Below, in pieces: positions 11,465-24,443 of a stretch of 64,000 nucleotides of DNA. Each line of letters begins with the position of its first letter. Position 1 is the first letter of the stretch. The notes under the pieces were generated by a model. It saw only the letters and a list, made by a program, of their open reading frames with translations. It did no database searches and was not told the origin of the DNA. Source of the DNA: Anthonomus grandis grandis (Eukaryota; Arthropoda; Insecta; Coleoptera; Curculionidae); assembly GCF_022605725.1 (NCBI RefSeq), contig NC_065553.1:6076001-6140000 (forward strand), written 5' to 3'. The position numbers and the translations under genes are program-made.

Positions 11465-13580
11465 CTCATTAGTTATGTATCTTAAAGCATTTATTTTCTT
11501 GCTATAAATATTAAAACTAATCTAACCGAATATTGTTTTTGATAACAAAAGTATCTAGAATATATGTTAGTTATCTATTTCTTACTCGAAGGTAAATTTA
11601 ATAAATCAAAAACAGTTATTGAATTATTCTACAAAACTATCGATGTCTTATTAATTTAATTTAATATCTCGAATACTATCGACTTTATTCCTTCTGAAAG
11701 TTTAACCAGATATTCCAAAATTTCTGGTATAGGAATGTCTGGGAACAAAGAAGATCCATTGAAAGAATCAATAATTTCATTTTAACTTAAAATCAAATTA
11801 TTGAAAACATTCAAAATATAATTAATAAATTTTGATTTTTTATGAAAGTTAATAAGGATCGTACGTTTTGAAATGAACGCACTGTATGGTGTGTAGACAA
11901 ATTATTTCCTAATGAGAGGATTTTTTTTTTTCTTAATTTTTGTCTTTTACGCAAACAGCTTTTATATGAAAATTTTTATGAACAAAGTTGGTTTTTATTT
12001 AAATATTTCTTTTTTCAAACAATTGTGAATTGCATGAATTCGTCAATTTTTCTAATTATTCATGTATGGAAAATGGGAGACTTGGTGAGTCCCTCTTCAA
12101 CAATCAAATGAATGAAATATATGACACAATACAAGTCAAATATGTGTATACTTTGTTAGATTAGTTTTTATCTATTTCTTGAGACCATGAAGTGATTTCC
12201 ATCTTCTTAATTTGCCAATGGCTTAATTATCAATTAATGGAAAAACTTTTTCTTTAGAAAATTTGTGAAGTAAACTATAGATTTAAATAAAACCTATAGA
12301 ATAATAAATATTAGAAAAATAAAAACATTTAAAATTACATTTAATTAAATATTAGGATTTATAGTCTAGGGCCAGGTGCGCCCTAATCTTAAATCATTGG
12401 ATTTCAGTTTCCAAGAATTTCTTAGAGAATTTGTTCTCCTTCTGTTATAAATAAAGATCAGTTTAAATAGATTTATATAAAGAAGTTTGCATTCAAATAA
12501 AATATCTTGGAAAGCTTTAAATTGAAATTTTATAAGCCATATTCATTAAGAAAATATATGTATAAGTACATATTATATTATGAATAAGTAAAGAATTAAT
12601 TAAATTATTTTTTATTAATATCTAATGCAGATTTCCATTTAAATTATCGACCAACTACAATTTTTTTTTTTAATTCTCACTAATTCACTTAGTGATATGA
12701 CGTTTATAACATGAATAACATTTTCTACAAAACTATAATATTACGAAGCTAAATGAATGCGGGTTATCCTGATATGTGCTGTCTCTATTATTTACTATAA
12801 AAGTTTTGCTAATAGTAATTTTATAAAATTAATAATAGTTAATTTTATTATGCGCAAGCGCAAAAGTGATGTTTGCTATCTGTGACCGCTACCTTAGTAA
12901 ATATACAATGATACCATTATTATTAAAAAAATTTATAGATCATTAATTATTAAAGTATTATTATTATTAATTAAACTGAAAGTATCAAATAGTACATAAA
13001 TAGATATTTTTATAAAAAGACAATATTGTTAAGTTTAGAAGACTGATAATCAAAAATATAATATTAAATTTCATTATTTTTACCTTTTTGATAAACAAAA
13101 CTGGCTTATATAATTAGCATTGGTATTATAATTTTATTTGTAATTAAAGGATTTGCGTCAAGGAATTATAGAAAATTATGATAATATTTAATAACATTCT
13201 AGGGGCTTTTTTTTTAATTATAATTTTATGGTTTGTAGTTCAGTAATATCGCGATTCATATGAAACAGAATTCCTAGATTATAAAAGTCTATTGACAAAA
13301 AGTGGAAATTAGTAAAATTGTATTTTTATTATCACTATAAATGAAAAGAAAAATCTTGTTTTAAATAAAGTTTAAGAACAACTTGAATTAATTTAAAAAA
13401 TCTTATAATTTCAAATTTGTATTTAAATTTATATAAAAAAATTAAAGAATATAAATTTGCTCCTTAAATTAAAAATGGAAAATTTGTAAGACTTATTTTC
13501 AATGATTCTTTTAATGTTCATCATTAATTACTATTTATATATAATTATTATATATTTTTATTTAATTTATAATATCCATA
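11465..13580. other. A+T-rich intergenic sequence, nothing recognised
   Basis: Very A+T-rich with long homopolymer runs. No open frame of note, no repeat shared with the rest of the window that I could see, and no RNA gene. Confidence 0.5.
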
Positions 13581-13589
13581 CGCTTGTAT

Positions 13590-13790
13590 ACCTGGATATC
13601 ACCTGCAGACAACCAGAACAGAATAATACTTACGCTCCTGCCTTATTCGTTCTTTCAAATCCATAATATTTGCCAGTTTAGTCTTAAAACCTTTGCTATG
13701 CAAGTAACTTCATAACAAAAAATCCAAAGGTATTAAATCAGAGATCTGGGTGGCCATTCAAAGAATCTTCTCTTGTCAATCTATCTTTTT
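13590..13790 (-). pseudogene. C-terminal fragment of a rosa/Tc3-like transposase
   Basis: On the minus strand, with one frame change, it reads EWPPRS then DLIPLDFLL, a stop, SYLHSKGFKTK and LKERIRQE. This matches the end of the transposases at 15-1114 and 55.1-56.0 kb (EWPARSPDLTPLDFFLWG..K..VY.TKP..LEELR.RI). Everything N-terminal is gone. Confidence 0.65.
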
Positions 13791-14459
13791 TAAGAGAATA
13801 ATAAAAATAAGATTGACTAAGAAGTTACCAGGCTTAAACTACGGCTCCGATAATGCGGTATTACTGAATCCAACTTTCATTAGTCTAGATATTGTAAGAT
13901 ATTCGAATCTACATGCAGCAGACAAAATAACTAAGTAAAATGAGTATGCAAGGTAAATTCAAAGGCCGTGCTGAAGAAACAGAAACATTTACATCCAAAA
14001 AATATGTAGAGAAATAAAATCTTGTTTCACTGCTAATACTTCCAGAGATTTGTTACAAAAAATTAAACTTCTTGCCTGAAAATTTAAACCAAGAAATTGA
14101 AAGAGACAGTGAGAGAAACTCAGTGATTAGGTGATTGTGACTATGAGTATCTTAAGAATCATTGAAAAAACATCACCCAATTTGAACTGGATATTCTACT
14201 CTCGGAAGTTCAAGCTTGCATAAAGAAGCCAAAATATTAAAAGTCTCCTGTAATTGATGCTGTGACAGCACTAGGCCTATGAGAAGGCTAGAGACTAATA
14301 CATTAGTTATGCCAGGGAATATGAAAGACTGGATTATCTTTATTTGACTTTAGAAAAATAACTATGATAACTATAGATTTCTTGCCTTGGTATATCATAT
14401 CATTCCCATATTATCTTCTATGGCAAATATTCCCTGGATTCACAAGGGGGAGAGGCACT

Positions 14460-14870
14460 AGACAGCAAATACTGAATATTAGGCGAATCACTGGGAGAGT
14501 TTTATATGTTGATAAGTGAAAGGAAGTGATCTCTCGCCGTTTTTTTTTAAATATCCATAGTGAATTTATTATGAAACAGGTTCATGGTGGAGTAAATATT
14601 GCTGCCTTAAAATTGCCTAAGGTTTGTCGATGATATGACCTTGATAGCTACCTCGCCGAGAGAAATCCTGGATGTCAGAACCAGAGAGAAGCGTAGTCAG
14701 CTTGCTATGTCAGTAATGGCACAGTTAAGTAAAATATCGAGGAATCAGATTACCAGAAAACAAACTAAAAGCAATCCAAGACCAATGTACTCACATATAC
14801 ATTGGTCTTTTCAGTATTTCTATATTAGGCCTCAGAAGCATAGACTGTTAAAGAAGTAGATAATCGTCAG
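14460..14870 (+). pseudogene. LINE reverse transcriptase fragment with FVDD motif
   Basis: In two plus-strand frames this gives SEFIMKQVHGGVNI then FVDDMTLIATSPREILD. This is the polymerase active-site region (F/YADD preceded by the I-K.VRQG..LSP.LFN...E part, here degraded). The FVDD codons are at about 14623-14634. It ends near an imperfect AAT/ATT stretch at 14903-14940 that could be the element tail. Confidence 0.5.
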
Positions 14871-14874
14871 TTCT

Positions 14875-15660
14875 ACAAAAAATAAGTGTCCTATTAATAT
14901 TGTAATTAATAATAATAATAATTAATAATTAATAATATTAACTCCATACTAGAATTTGATTAAGTGAGAAGAACTTGCTGTCATTTTCAGTTTTAAACTT
15001 CTAATACTGATTTACTTGAACATTTTATCGTTTACTGCCTGATTTGTAATAATTTTAACTGGTTTATATATTATGCATGCATATATATAAAACTAAATTA
15101 CTGCTTTTATTATTATCAAATAAATTTACATATACCATGTTTATTATCTATAATGGTAAACAGCTAATTATTTTTATTTTTTTATGTTCTTAATATATTT
15201 TTTAACAGATAACTTTAAAAATATTATTATGAAGTTTTAAGTAATTGTCCTTTTTAAAGATAGTCTTCCTTTGTTTAAGAATTTTTACCAATATACAGCT
15301 GCTCAGTATAATTTTTATTTCTACATTGACGATGTAAAAAAGGTTGACATAAGTAAAAAATTAATTTCCGTTAAAGGTTAGTACAGATTTATTTAATTTT
15401 TATGTTTTTGATATGATACTCATATAAAATCTCTTTTATATTGCATACTAAACCGGTCGAATTTAATTAGAAATGTAGTCAGCTTAATAACTAGAATTTT
15501 TATTGTTCAAATTATTAATTTTAAAATAAATTTAATAACTTGCACTAAATGTAATTGTCACGTTAAGGAATGACTAAAAATAATTAAATAAACGCAATAA
15601 ATTAAGTTTAATTTTTAATTTTTCTGAACTTATAATATTTTAAGTAACCAATAGTGTGAT
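14875..15660. other. A+T-rich intergenic sequence with a short AAT-type repeat
   Basis: About 14903-14940 is an imperfect AAT/ATT run. No gene is seen. Confidence 0.4.
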
Positions 15661-15665
15661 TCGTA

Positions 15666-15976
15666 TACAGGTTGGAGAATCAAAGATTACTAATGGTCCA
15701 ATATTTCAAATTAATAAATGGTTTTATGGAGGCAATTAGGTAGGAAATTATGAAGCAAATGAAAATTATTTTTTTCTATGAAATGTTCTGCTCTTAGATG
15801 ATACTTCATTTCCATTATATGAGAAACGCAATCCCTGTATTGTTCAACATAAGTTTCGAGAAAATAAGACCATAATGTAGGGAACTTTCGCGTAACATTT
15901 AGCGATGTTTTATTTCAAGTAATCCAGTTACCTCTAACAGAACTTCTATCCATAATGATCGACTGCCCAACCTGTA
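15666..15976. mobile_element. TA-flanked MITE (Tc1/mariner-type ends)
   Basis: The left end reads TACAGGTTGG and the right end is its exact inverse, CCAACCTGTA. TA target copies lie at 15664-15665 and 15977-15978. It is 311 bp, without coding capacity. The ends resemble the CCCTGTA/CTCTGTA ends of the rosa-like elements here, so a related transposase probably moved it. Confidence 0.65.
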
Positions 15977-16593
15977 TAGCACATCTTAAAAAAATCAAGT
16001 TCAATACACATCATTAATTGAAACAAATACAGCGATGCCGGATTTTTGAGATATTTTCCTTGAACCCCAATTTTCTTCAAATGAAAAATACATTAACATG
16101 TGTCAACAGATACTCTACTTAAATACATACAAAAAAAATATGAAAAAAACCTCTGCTGGTTTCTATTAATCATTTCTACTTAATACTTATAGCAGTGCAT
16201 ATACACAAATCCTCATGAATAAAAACATGAGCATGACCAATGTAATAAATAAAGTTAATTTATTTCAGTTTTTTAAAATCAATATTTCCTTGTTAAAAAA
16301 ATTAGGCACTGATGTTTTGCATTTATAGGGAAATCTCCATGACTATTTTTTTAATTGAAACTTTAGATAACGGTTATCATAAATAAAAACCTACAAACCT
16401 CTTATCAGTTTGTAATCAGATATGAGTCAAGTAACTCTTATACGAAACACTGTATAGAGTACAAGTCATTTAACTGAAACAAAATCGGCTTTTAGATTAT
16501 AATACGAGTATATTAATAAGTCGATCGATAACTTTTAATAATGCACTTTATATTTCTCAATTTTAGTAATATTTTATCATTAGGAACGGAAAA

Positions 16594-19500
16594 ATGTGGC
16601 TGACCAGCAGTATCCTAGCATTAACTTATATTTTAACACTTGTCAACTGCAAATCTATGGAAATTAAGTGTCCCGTGTTTTGTGACTGTGATATATTTGA
16701 AAATTTCAAAAGGGCGACATGCAGTGATCGAAGTTTGGTTTCTTTGGAGTTAAATATTCCACCACAGGCAGAGATTTTGGATTTAAGCGAAAATCATATA
16801 ACTGAGATTGGAGATAAAATATTCTTGGTGACGTTTAAGGTATTGTCTATTTTTATTTTTATAAAAAAAATTTTTTCTTTTGTAGAATCTTGGCTTAACA
16901 AATCTAAGACTGCTAAATGTTTCGTACAATAAACTTCGTCAAATTCATTTTAATGGTTTCCATGGTTTGGATCATTTAAAAACGTTGGATCTTAGTTTTA
17001 ATGCTATCGAATATTTCACTAGGTCCTGGTTTGAAAGTTTAACTAGTTTAGAGGAGTTTTATTTAAGAGGAAATAAGCTTAAAAGTATTAATAGTGAGCC
17101 TGTGATTGATATAGGTACATTGAGAGTAAGTAGATATATTTTATTATTTAGGATATGGCATATTTTAAGTAAATTTGGATTTTCAACATAAGTAAAAGTT
17201 AGAAATACTTTATATACATAGCGAGTAATAAGATATAAGCTTATTATTATATATCCGCAATTTTTGAAGAAAAGTTAAGTTTTTTAATTCTCAATTTGAA
17301 ACTCATTTCAAAATTAAAACTTAAACTATACCTTGTTCTTGAAAAACACTTTTACTTCTATCCCGGACATTTTTAATTAAAGGAAATTTATTATTTACAA
17401 CCTTTTCCTCAGTTACTCCCTTAATAATAGAATTGATTTTTCTGTGGTTTTAAATTAACATATGACATATCTGTAGAATTTTGCTTGAAATCTGGTATAG
17501 AATTTTTTTATTAATTTCAAATTCTTGTATTACATGTTAATACAAAATTCATTTGCTTACACAATTCAATTAACTTAAAAGGATTTAATTGTATAAAATT
17601 TTAATTTTCAGTATTAATCAAAATTAAGTATGTTATAATTTTATATCACAGTATTACTATTCACCAATTTTACATAATTTTAGTTCACTTACTTTACATT
17701 GCAGATATACACTCTACAATCATATACAGTACAGATATAAGCTAAACTAATAATTCCAACATACAAAACTTAACGAAAAACTAAAATAAAAAATAAAAAT
17801 CTTAGTTCCCTCATAATGAAAAATTAAAAAACTTGGTTAATATTTTTAGATAAAAAAATTGTTTTGCTCTTCAAATGCCGAGTTAATTATAAAAATTTTT
17901 TATATAAATTTGAAAAATGTCTCGCTGGTTTTGAAACTGAAAACAAGCGTTTCTTTACGAGCCTTCTTTCCGAATTTTATTCAATACTTTACTAAGAAGT
18001 TGTCATGTGTCTCGATATTCTTGTTTAATTTTCATATTGTTTTATTACTTGTTTTGTTTATTCCTCACTTTTTTTTTGAGAACTAAAATACTCTTTTTCC
18101 AGGAGAGTAGAATATTTCTTCTCAAAGTTGCTAGGCTTTAAGTTTTTGGATGGAAATTATTTTACAAGGAATAGACTTCTTTCAATAAAATAATATAAAA
18201 AGCCTCTAAATGCCTGGAATAAGATTTGTATATTATTGAACCATTAAATTATTTAACAAAATCCCACAGAAAAGGAGGTTCTAAAATTATTACTTTTAAG
18301 CAGTCTGAAAATACGCAAAATAATAAATGTTACCACTCGTTTGCAATTTTCATAATTTTTCTCTTCATTCAACTGCCTGGAAGAATTAACAACTTATTTT
18401 CATAGTTCATTCCTTCAAATTTGGAGCAAATATTTGCCGAGGTGAATTTTTCATTGATCGAGTCATTTTCCTTTAATATTGTTTCTTCCTTCCACTACCT
18501 GTAGTGAAGAAGAAATTACTTAAACAGTTTACGAGAATTTATAAATTATTCTTTTAAGGTAATTAAAGCAACTCTTTGGCTCCTGGAAGTCTTCCCAAAG
18601 TTAGAGTTAATGAAAAATAGTTGCTACTTTCTTAAGGAATTGCAATCGTTTGTAGTTGAGATAGTTAGAGGCAATATTTTGCAATTAAAGTACCTAGTCA
18701 ACTTTTTATTTCTTAAATGATTTCTAGAAACTGATGTAAAATAGCAATAAAATACAAGTTCTTACTGGTTCCAGAGAGATATTTGAGTCACTTTTTCTCA
18801 AGTTTCCAGTGATTATTATCATTGTCAATCTCAAAATTTCTGGATAAAGTGATAATTCCTTTCCTGGAAAAAATCTTTAAATACTCGGAAGGTCTTGTAA
18901 CCTCAAAAGCCGCGATATAGAACATTAAAAAAATTGGTTACTAACTGTAGACAAAAAAATTATTTTCCTATTCAATTGCAAATCGCTGGTCCTTATATTG
19001 ATTCTGAAACAAAAGCGTTTCTTTACGAGCCTTCCTTTTGAACTTTATTCAATATTTTACTAAGAAGTTGTCATGTGTCTCGATTTTCTTGTTCAATTTT
19101 CATATTGTTTTATTCATTTTTTTTTGTTTGTTACTCATTTTTTAATTAGAGAATACTATATTAATAAATTGGATTATTTTTGAATTTCTTCCAGGCATTT
19201 GGCTCTTTCAGAGAACTTAAGTACTTCTTTTTCTGGGAGAGTAACATATAACAAGAAGGGTAATCATGTTTATGCCAACTGTCTGTGTGGAATAAAAAAC
19301 GACTTTCAATTGTTAAAATAGGATTTGTTAATTTAGAAAAAAGTATGAGGAAGTAGCCATTTTTACCCAATTTGTATAATTGTTCATATTTCCTTTTATA
19401 GCTAAATAATATTGTTTATGTTTTAGTGTCATTCAGTGACAATTTATTTGTAGCGAACCACTCATTTGCCCCTTGCTTTACTTATAAATATCTGTTTCTG

Positions 19501-21236
19501 TTTATCTACCATGCGAATTCTGAACCAAAATTGTAGTATCGTAGGCAAGCATTTCGAATTATAGCAGTTAAGATTTAGTAATATTTATGAATGTTGTTAT
19601 GATAATTATAATAACAAATTTTGATGATGCATCAAAATATGTCTTTAAAATATATGCTGTGAGATACATATATTGCTTTCCTCCTTTATAATATAAAAGC
19701 ACAAATGTGTTTTTGTGCCTTCACTAAAGCAAAATTTTGCCATACTTCGAATTTTTTAACTTCATATCTGAATGAAATTTATTTAATTAAATATAGATTA
19801 AGCTTATTTAGATGACATTAATTTGGTAAATAATTCTGGACAGATTCTAATTATTATGAATTAATTTTGTAAAATTAGATTTGGTACAAATATTAAAATT
19901 ATATAATTTTAAAACTTAAGTTTATATTCAGTGTTACAAGCAAAGTGCTACTTTATAGAAGTTATTGAAAATATTGCGATAAGACTTAAATTGTGAATTG
20001 ATAGAGCTGGCTTTAATAGAGATACAAGGTGCCTAACTATAATTTTCATTTATGATTTCTTTTATTTTTACCTAAAGAGACCATATACATTGTACAAGTC
20101 ATTAGGAAATACCATTTTAATTTTTTAATGCAATTGAAAGTTCAAAAATTCGTTATGTAATATTTAACAGAGCTAATACTGCAAGACTTAATTTTCTAAC
20201 TCAAGTCCAAAAGATAATAGAAGCCTATAAACTTTTGTTTTCTTATATTAATGGTAATCCTTTAGGTGCAAATCTGAAAATTATGTACCTTTAAATATGT
20301 AGTTAGCAAACTCGATAATAGAAATTGTACTTTTAGGTATTGGACATTAGCAAGTGTGGAATAACCAAGCTTAACCCAGAAATCTTTAGCTCATTGCCAA
20401 GCTTAAGAATCCTCGACATTTCAGAAAACTACCTTCAATATATAGAAGTTCAGCTTATAACTAACCTGCCTAACTTGACCACACTTAGAACCCATGACAA
20501 TAGTTTTAACTGCAGAAACAAAAAACTGATCACAGCTACCACTTATATTAAACAAAAAAAAATCGATTACACTGATCCATGCATCGTGAATGAAAATTCC
20601 ATGCCGAATTCTTTTGCCGTTAATCATATGGTGCAAAAATTTCAAAGAATTGAAATGGAAGATGAAAACGATGAGAAACCGATACATGTAAGAAATTCTT
20701 GGATTTTTGAGCAGGAAGATGACAAGTTGGCAAACAAAACCACGATTATCGAAATTTGTAGTACCAATGCAACAATAGAAAATAATAAAAAATTAAAGAA
20801 TGACAGCATTTTAATGAATATTATTAGTCTGTCACCTTGGACCGCTGTATCTTTAATTTTTGTTTATGGAGTTTTATGTGGTAAGTAATATAAATACATT
20901 TTACTTTATTATAATAATTCTAGTCTGACAGGAATAGGCCTCACATATGCAATAACCGTTTGCTTCCCAAAAAAGAAAACTGTGAACATCATGGACTCTG
21001 ACATACCAGATGGCAGCATACCAACTAGACAAACATTATCCTTAAGAAAAATTAGAAGAAGCAATTCTTATGGAGGAGAAGTACTGTACAGCTCACTAAA
21101 AACCGCTAAGAGAAATCTATCTAAGGAAGTCCTTGATGATGATGATGGTGATAATGATGATTTGGATGATACGCTTGTAATGAATGAGTTTAGTTTGGCT
21201 AGTTCCACCCCTATGACATCTAGAAGAGTAGTTTAA
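16594..21236 (+). CDS. Leucine-rich-repeat single-pass membrane protein (4 exons)
   Basis: Exons are 16594-16839, 16886-17125, 20337-20880 and 20932-21236. They give about 444 codons in one continuous frame, with GT/AG at every junction. The ATG sits in a good insect context (GGAAAAATG). Residues 1-19 form a signal peptide. A Cys cluster CPVFCDC precedes six or seven leucine-rich repeats (about residues 56-225), such as LRLLNVSYNKL and LKTLDLSFNAI. The repeat unit runs through both the exon 1/2 and exon 2/3 joins, which confirms the splicing. A Cys-containing cap follows, then a spacer with N-glycosylation sites. Next is one hydrophobic span (about 326-356) split by the last intron, then FPKKK and an acidic, Ser/Thr-rich tail of about 88 residues. 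I infer a cell-surface adhesion or receptor-like protein. I do not recognise the orthologue. No TIR or kinase domain is present. Confidence 0.85.
16840..16885 (+). other. Intron 1 of the LRR gene (46 bp)
   Basis: The donor is AAG/GTATTG and the acceptor TTTTGTAG. Removing it joins the first repeat to the second in phase 0. Confidence 0.8.
17925..18095 (+). repeat. Intronic direct repeat, copy A
   Basis: Shares GCGTTTCTTTACGAGCCTTC and AAGAAGTTGTCATGTGTCTC with copy B at 18985-19160, 1068 bp downstream. Confidence 0.75.
18985..19160 (+). repeat. Intronic direct repeat, copy B
   Basis: The partner of 17925-18095. Similarity is highest over about 130 bp and fades on both sides. A weaker match (CTTTTTC..GGAGAGTA) recurs at about 18090-18110 and 19225-19240. 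Confidence 0.75.
20881..20931 (+). other. Intron 3 of the LRR gene (51 bp)
   Basis: The donor is GTG/GTAAGT and the acceptor CTGACAG, phase 1. The nearer TAG at 20921-20923 would put a stop directly after the join, so the ACAG site is the right acceptor. The intron splits the membrane-span codons. Confidence 0.75.
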
Positions 21237-21628
21237 TAATTTATTTAGTAAACGTAAGAATTTGTTAGTAGAATTGATTCTAGGTATACTTATATTTTAG
21301 GATAAGAAAGGCTGTGATGGTAAATATATATTTTGTATATTGCATTTATTATTTTCTATTTTTATCGACTTTATACTCAAAAAAACTTTACAACTTCACT
21401 CTTACCAGACATAAAAAGTGTAAATATGACTAAATATTTAAAATTCTTTAAAAAACGACTTTTTATCATTAATAATTTTGACATAATCCTGGATAAATTA
21501 GATATACAAATTGTCTCTAATTTCCTAAAGCCAATAACCAACCGTATATAATCAAGGTGTATTTATTAATGTGTATTGATTTACATATCTAGTTTTTAAA
21601 CTCGATTACTACACCTCAAAGATTTGAT

Positions 21629-21731
21629 GAAATTCTTCTAAAAAATCAGTGTTTTTTGTCCATATTATCCAATTAAATAACGCTGTTTTTAAACTAAATA
21701 TTTATATATAAAATTATATCAAATTTAAATT
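21629..21731 (+). repeat. Direct duplication, copy 1
   Basis: The partner is 21839-21950; the offset is about 210 bp. Confidence 0.65.
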
Positions 21732-21838
21732 AACAGTGCTATTAAATTAAATATTCAATATAAATTTTCTGCAAAAACATAGTTTTTCAACAATACAACC
21801 TTTGTCCCCCCCACCCACCCCAAACATTTGCCTAGTAA

Positions 21839-21950
21839 GAAATTCCTTTGAAAAATCACCGTTTTTCGTCCATAATATCCAATCTAATAGCACTGTTTCT
21901 AAATTTAATATTTATTAATAAATATATATATAATTATATCAAATTTAAAT
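21839..21950 (+). repeat. Direct duplication, copy 2
   Basis: The partner of 21629-21731, with small insertions in the A+T-rich part. Confidence 0.65.
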
Positions 21951-22448
21951 AAATAATTTGTGTTATTAGAATAGATAATAACGACGAAACCAGCTGTTTG
22001 TTATTCAAGCGTATTATTTTAGAAAACAATAATTTTTTAAAACAATTTCTTACTGGTAAGTTGTGTGGGGTGAGTAGGTTTTACGGATTTATTATATTTA
22101 TAGAATATTATTATTACTACGGGAATTAAATTAAATGATATATATAGTTATAGCTATATACCTGTTATGGCTAATGATGGCTTGTGTTTTTCTTTTTTTG
22201 TCTGCATTTTTTCACATAATGCCCTATACCTAAATCAATGAAATTTGCACATTTAACGTTTTATTGAAGATTTTGATAAAGAAACGGGGTGCTTTGAATA
22301 TTACCTTAAGAAGGTAAACGATCAACGTCATTATCAATGCTTGTCACCACAATAAAAGGATTATTACCTAAACTGACTTAAGTGACTATTACTTTGTAAT
22401 AAAAAATTGTGTATTTATCGAAGCAGTACCAAACTGATATTTTAATAA

Positions 22449-23396
22449 TGGCTGGATATAGTGATATGAAAAGGAATCAGCGAGAGGCTTGCAGACTATT
22501 TAATAAAAAATATCCAATTATGAACATAACGTGATCAACGATAAGCAATATTCAGAAAAATATTGAGAACATGCCAATGAAAAAAATTTACGAAAAACTG
22601 GTCAAAAGACCGTTCTATATGAAGAAGATAAGTTAAATTTAAGATGAGCACTTCAAGAAGATCCTTTTACGTCATTACGTAATTTGGCAGAAGATCAAAA
22701 TTTTTGTAAAAAATTCATATTTAGATATTTACAAAAAGAGCGTTATAATCCCTTTAAACTTGTATAAGAACTTCTTAAAAATGATCCAGAAAATCGCCTC
22801 AAATTTGGTGAAATTATGATGAGGTTATGCAAACAAATTCCAAAATTTTTAGACATAATAATTACAGATGAAGCTACATTTTTATTAAGTGGAGTGGTTA
22901 ACAAGCAAAACTATAATCACTGGTCTTAAGAAAACTGGATTATTGAAAAAATCCCAATATCCATATAAGGTCAACATATGGATGGTGATGCTTAGCATTA
23001 GAATCTTAGGACCATATTTTTTTGATGGAATTCTAAATATAGGTTTCTTATCTTTTCAATTAATTATCTTTCTGAGTCAAGAGGATTTGGATATTCCACA
23101 CCAGCCGCAAGACTTCTTCGCACTTTAAAAGAAGCGCACAGTCTTTCCCGACAAGTGGATTATAAATTGGCCGACTGGATCTCCGGACCTTAATTTATTA
23201 GATTATCTTATATAGGGGTAAGAAAAATACATACCAGCTAGTTTGACCTCAAGACATTGAGGAATTGAAAAGGCGCATAAGAGATATAGCAAGAAATATA
23301 TCGCCAGTGATAGTTCGGGACCCTACACAACATTTTTATAATAGGCCAGGATTTTGTCAAGTAGTTAATGGTGGTCACTTCGAATATTTGCTGTAG
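22449..23396 (+). pseudogene. Rosa-like transposase, heavily decayed
   Basis: Across several frames the order is ACRLFNKKYP, then ITDEATFLLSGVVNKQNY.HWS (first Asp), later WPTGSPDLNLLDYL (third Asp region), and at the end NGGHFEYLL before TAG 23394-23396. These match the landmark words of the other DD41D transposases in the window. The QQDG block is not recognisable and there are many stops. Confidence 0.7.
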
Positions 23397-23399
23397 ATA

Positions 23400-24435
23400 C
23401 ATACGTATTTTTTTATTAAAGTTGTTTTTTAATTTTTTGCACCCTATATGTTATTTTAATAAATACTGTTTAGCACCATATCAATCTAGAATTTGAAGTA
23501 AAATTTCAAAATAAAAAAAAACATCGCTGGGTTGCCACGTAAAAAAATTAAGTTAGGTTCTTTTTGAGCCACATTTTTCTTTCTACAGAGAAAGATTTTA
23601 TCAAATATATTTATGGACTTTAATTAACACTGTATGGAAAAAGTCCGCGAAAAAACCAACAATTCTTTGTCCATCAACTATAATTTTGTCCAGGCTCTTA
23701 AGTTAAATAAAGTCTTTTTCCAAGCACTTAGTCCAGGCTAGGCAAAAATGTTTCTGACTATTAAAGTCTTATTGAAATAAGTAAGACGAATATATATAAT
23801 TGATTGGAGTAGGTTAGTATTAGGGACAAACGTAGCGAATTCTATACAAGGTTTTTCTACACATTCAAGTGTTAGGTCGTGTAAGTGTCTAACGAATATT
23901 GACAGATATACAATGGCTTTAACGTCAGCCGACTGACAAAAGACATTAGACTTAAAACCGCACTAAGGCAAATTTTTTAATTACCAAATTGTATGCATTT
24001 GTTGCTCCGGAAATTAACAAATTCAATAAAAAAAAGGAGAAGTCCGAATGTATTTAATATATTTATGAAAATTACAAAGTAAAATAGCATGGTAACCAAT
24101 GCAATAAAACTAGATCTAAAGCTAATAAACATTCTTTAATTTTATATATCAATACAAACTAGAACTTAAGAGATAACTCTTTAAGTACGATTACATCGAT
24201 AGCATTTTTGACACAAAATCATACATACTAGCGGACTTGTTAATCTTTAAGATGTTACTGTCTTGTGGCTAAATATGACAATGACATTTTTGTGACAGAT
24301 GGCACTATAGGATCAGGTTTTGAGGTTAAATAGGCCCGTACCGAGGCAAGATGTATTCCTAACTTAACTTACCATGAACGTATGTTACAATCATTTTGCC
24401 TATTAATTAAATGCTTCAGTAACTCACATTTAAGC
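23400..24435. other. Intergenic, nothing recognised
   Basis: A+T-rich sequence with no clear open frames, inverted ends or shared repeats. Confidence 0.4.
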
Positions 24436-24443
24436 TTTACAAT

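Larger units (their letters stand above)
17126..20336 (+). other. Intron 2 of the LRR gene (3.2 kb)
   Basis: The donor is AGA/GTAAGT and the acceptor TACTTTTAG/GTATTGG, phase 0. The intron is A+T-rich and has no open frame that reads as coding. It contains a diverged direct duplication (17925-18095 and 18985-19160). Confidence 0.8.
21237..22440. other. 3' flank of the LRR gene with a two-unit duplication
   Basis: Probably begins with the 3' UTR; I cannot place the poly(A) site. 21629-21731 and 21839-21950 are diverged direct copies sharing GTCCAT(A)ATATCCAAT and AATTATATCAAATTTAAAT. A C-rich patch lies at 21805-21820. Confidence 0.5.

Noticed and set aside
11465..13580. Possible mitochondrial DNA insertion because of very high A+T
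   Set aside because: No mitochondrial gene words or tRNAs could be read.
20421..20687. 88-codon minus-strand frame opposite LRR exon 3
   Set aside because: It is a shadow of the exon, which has repeat motifs and consistent splice phases.
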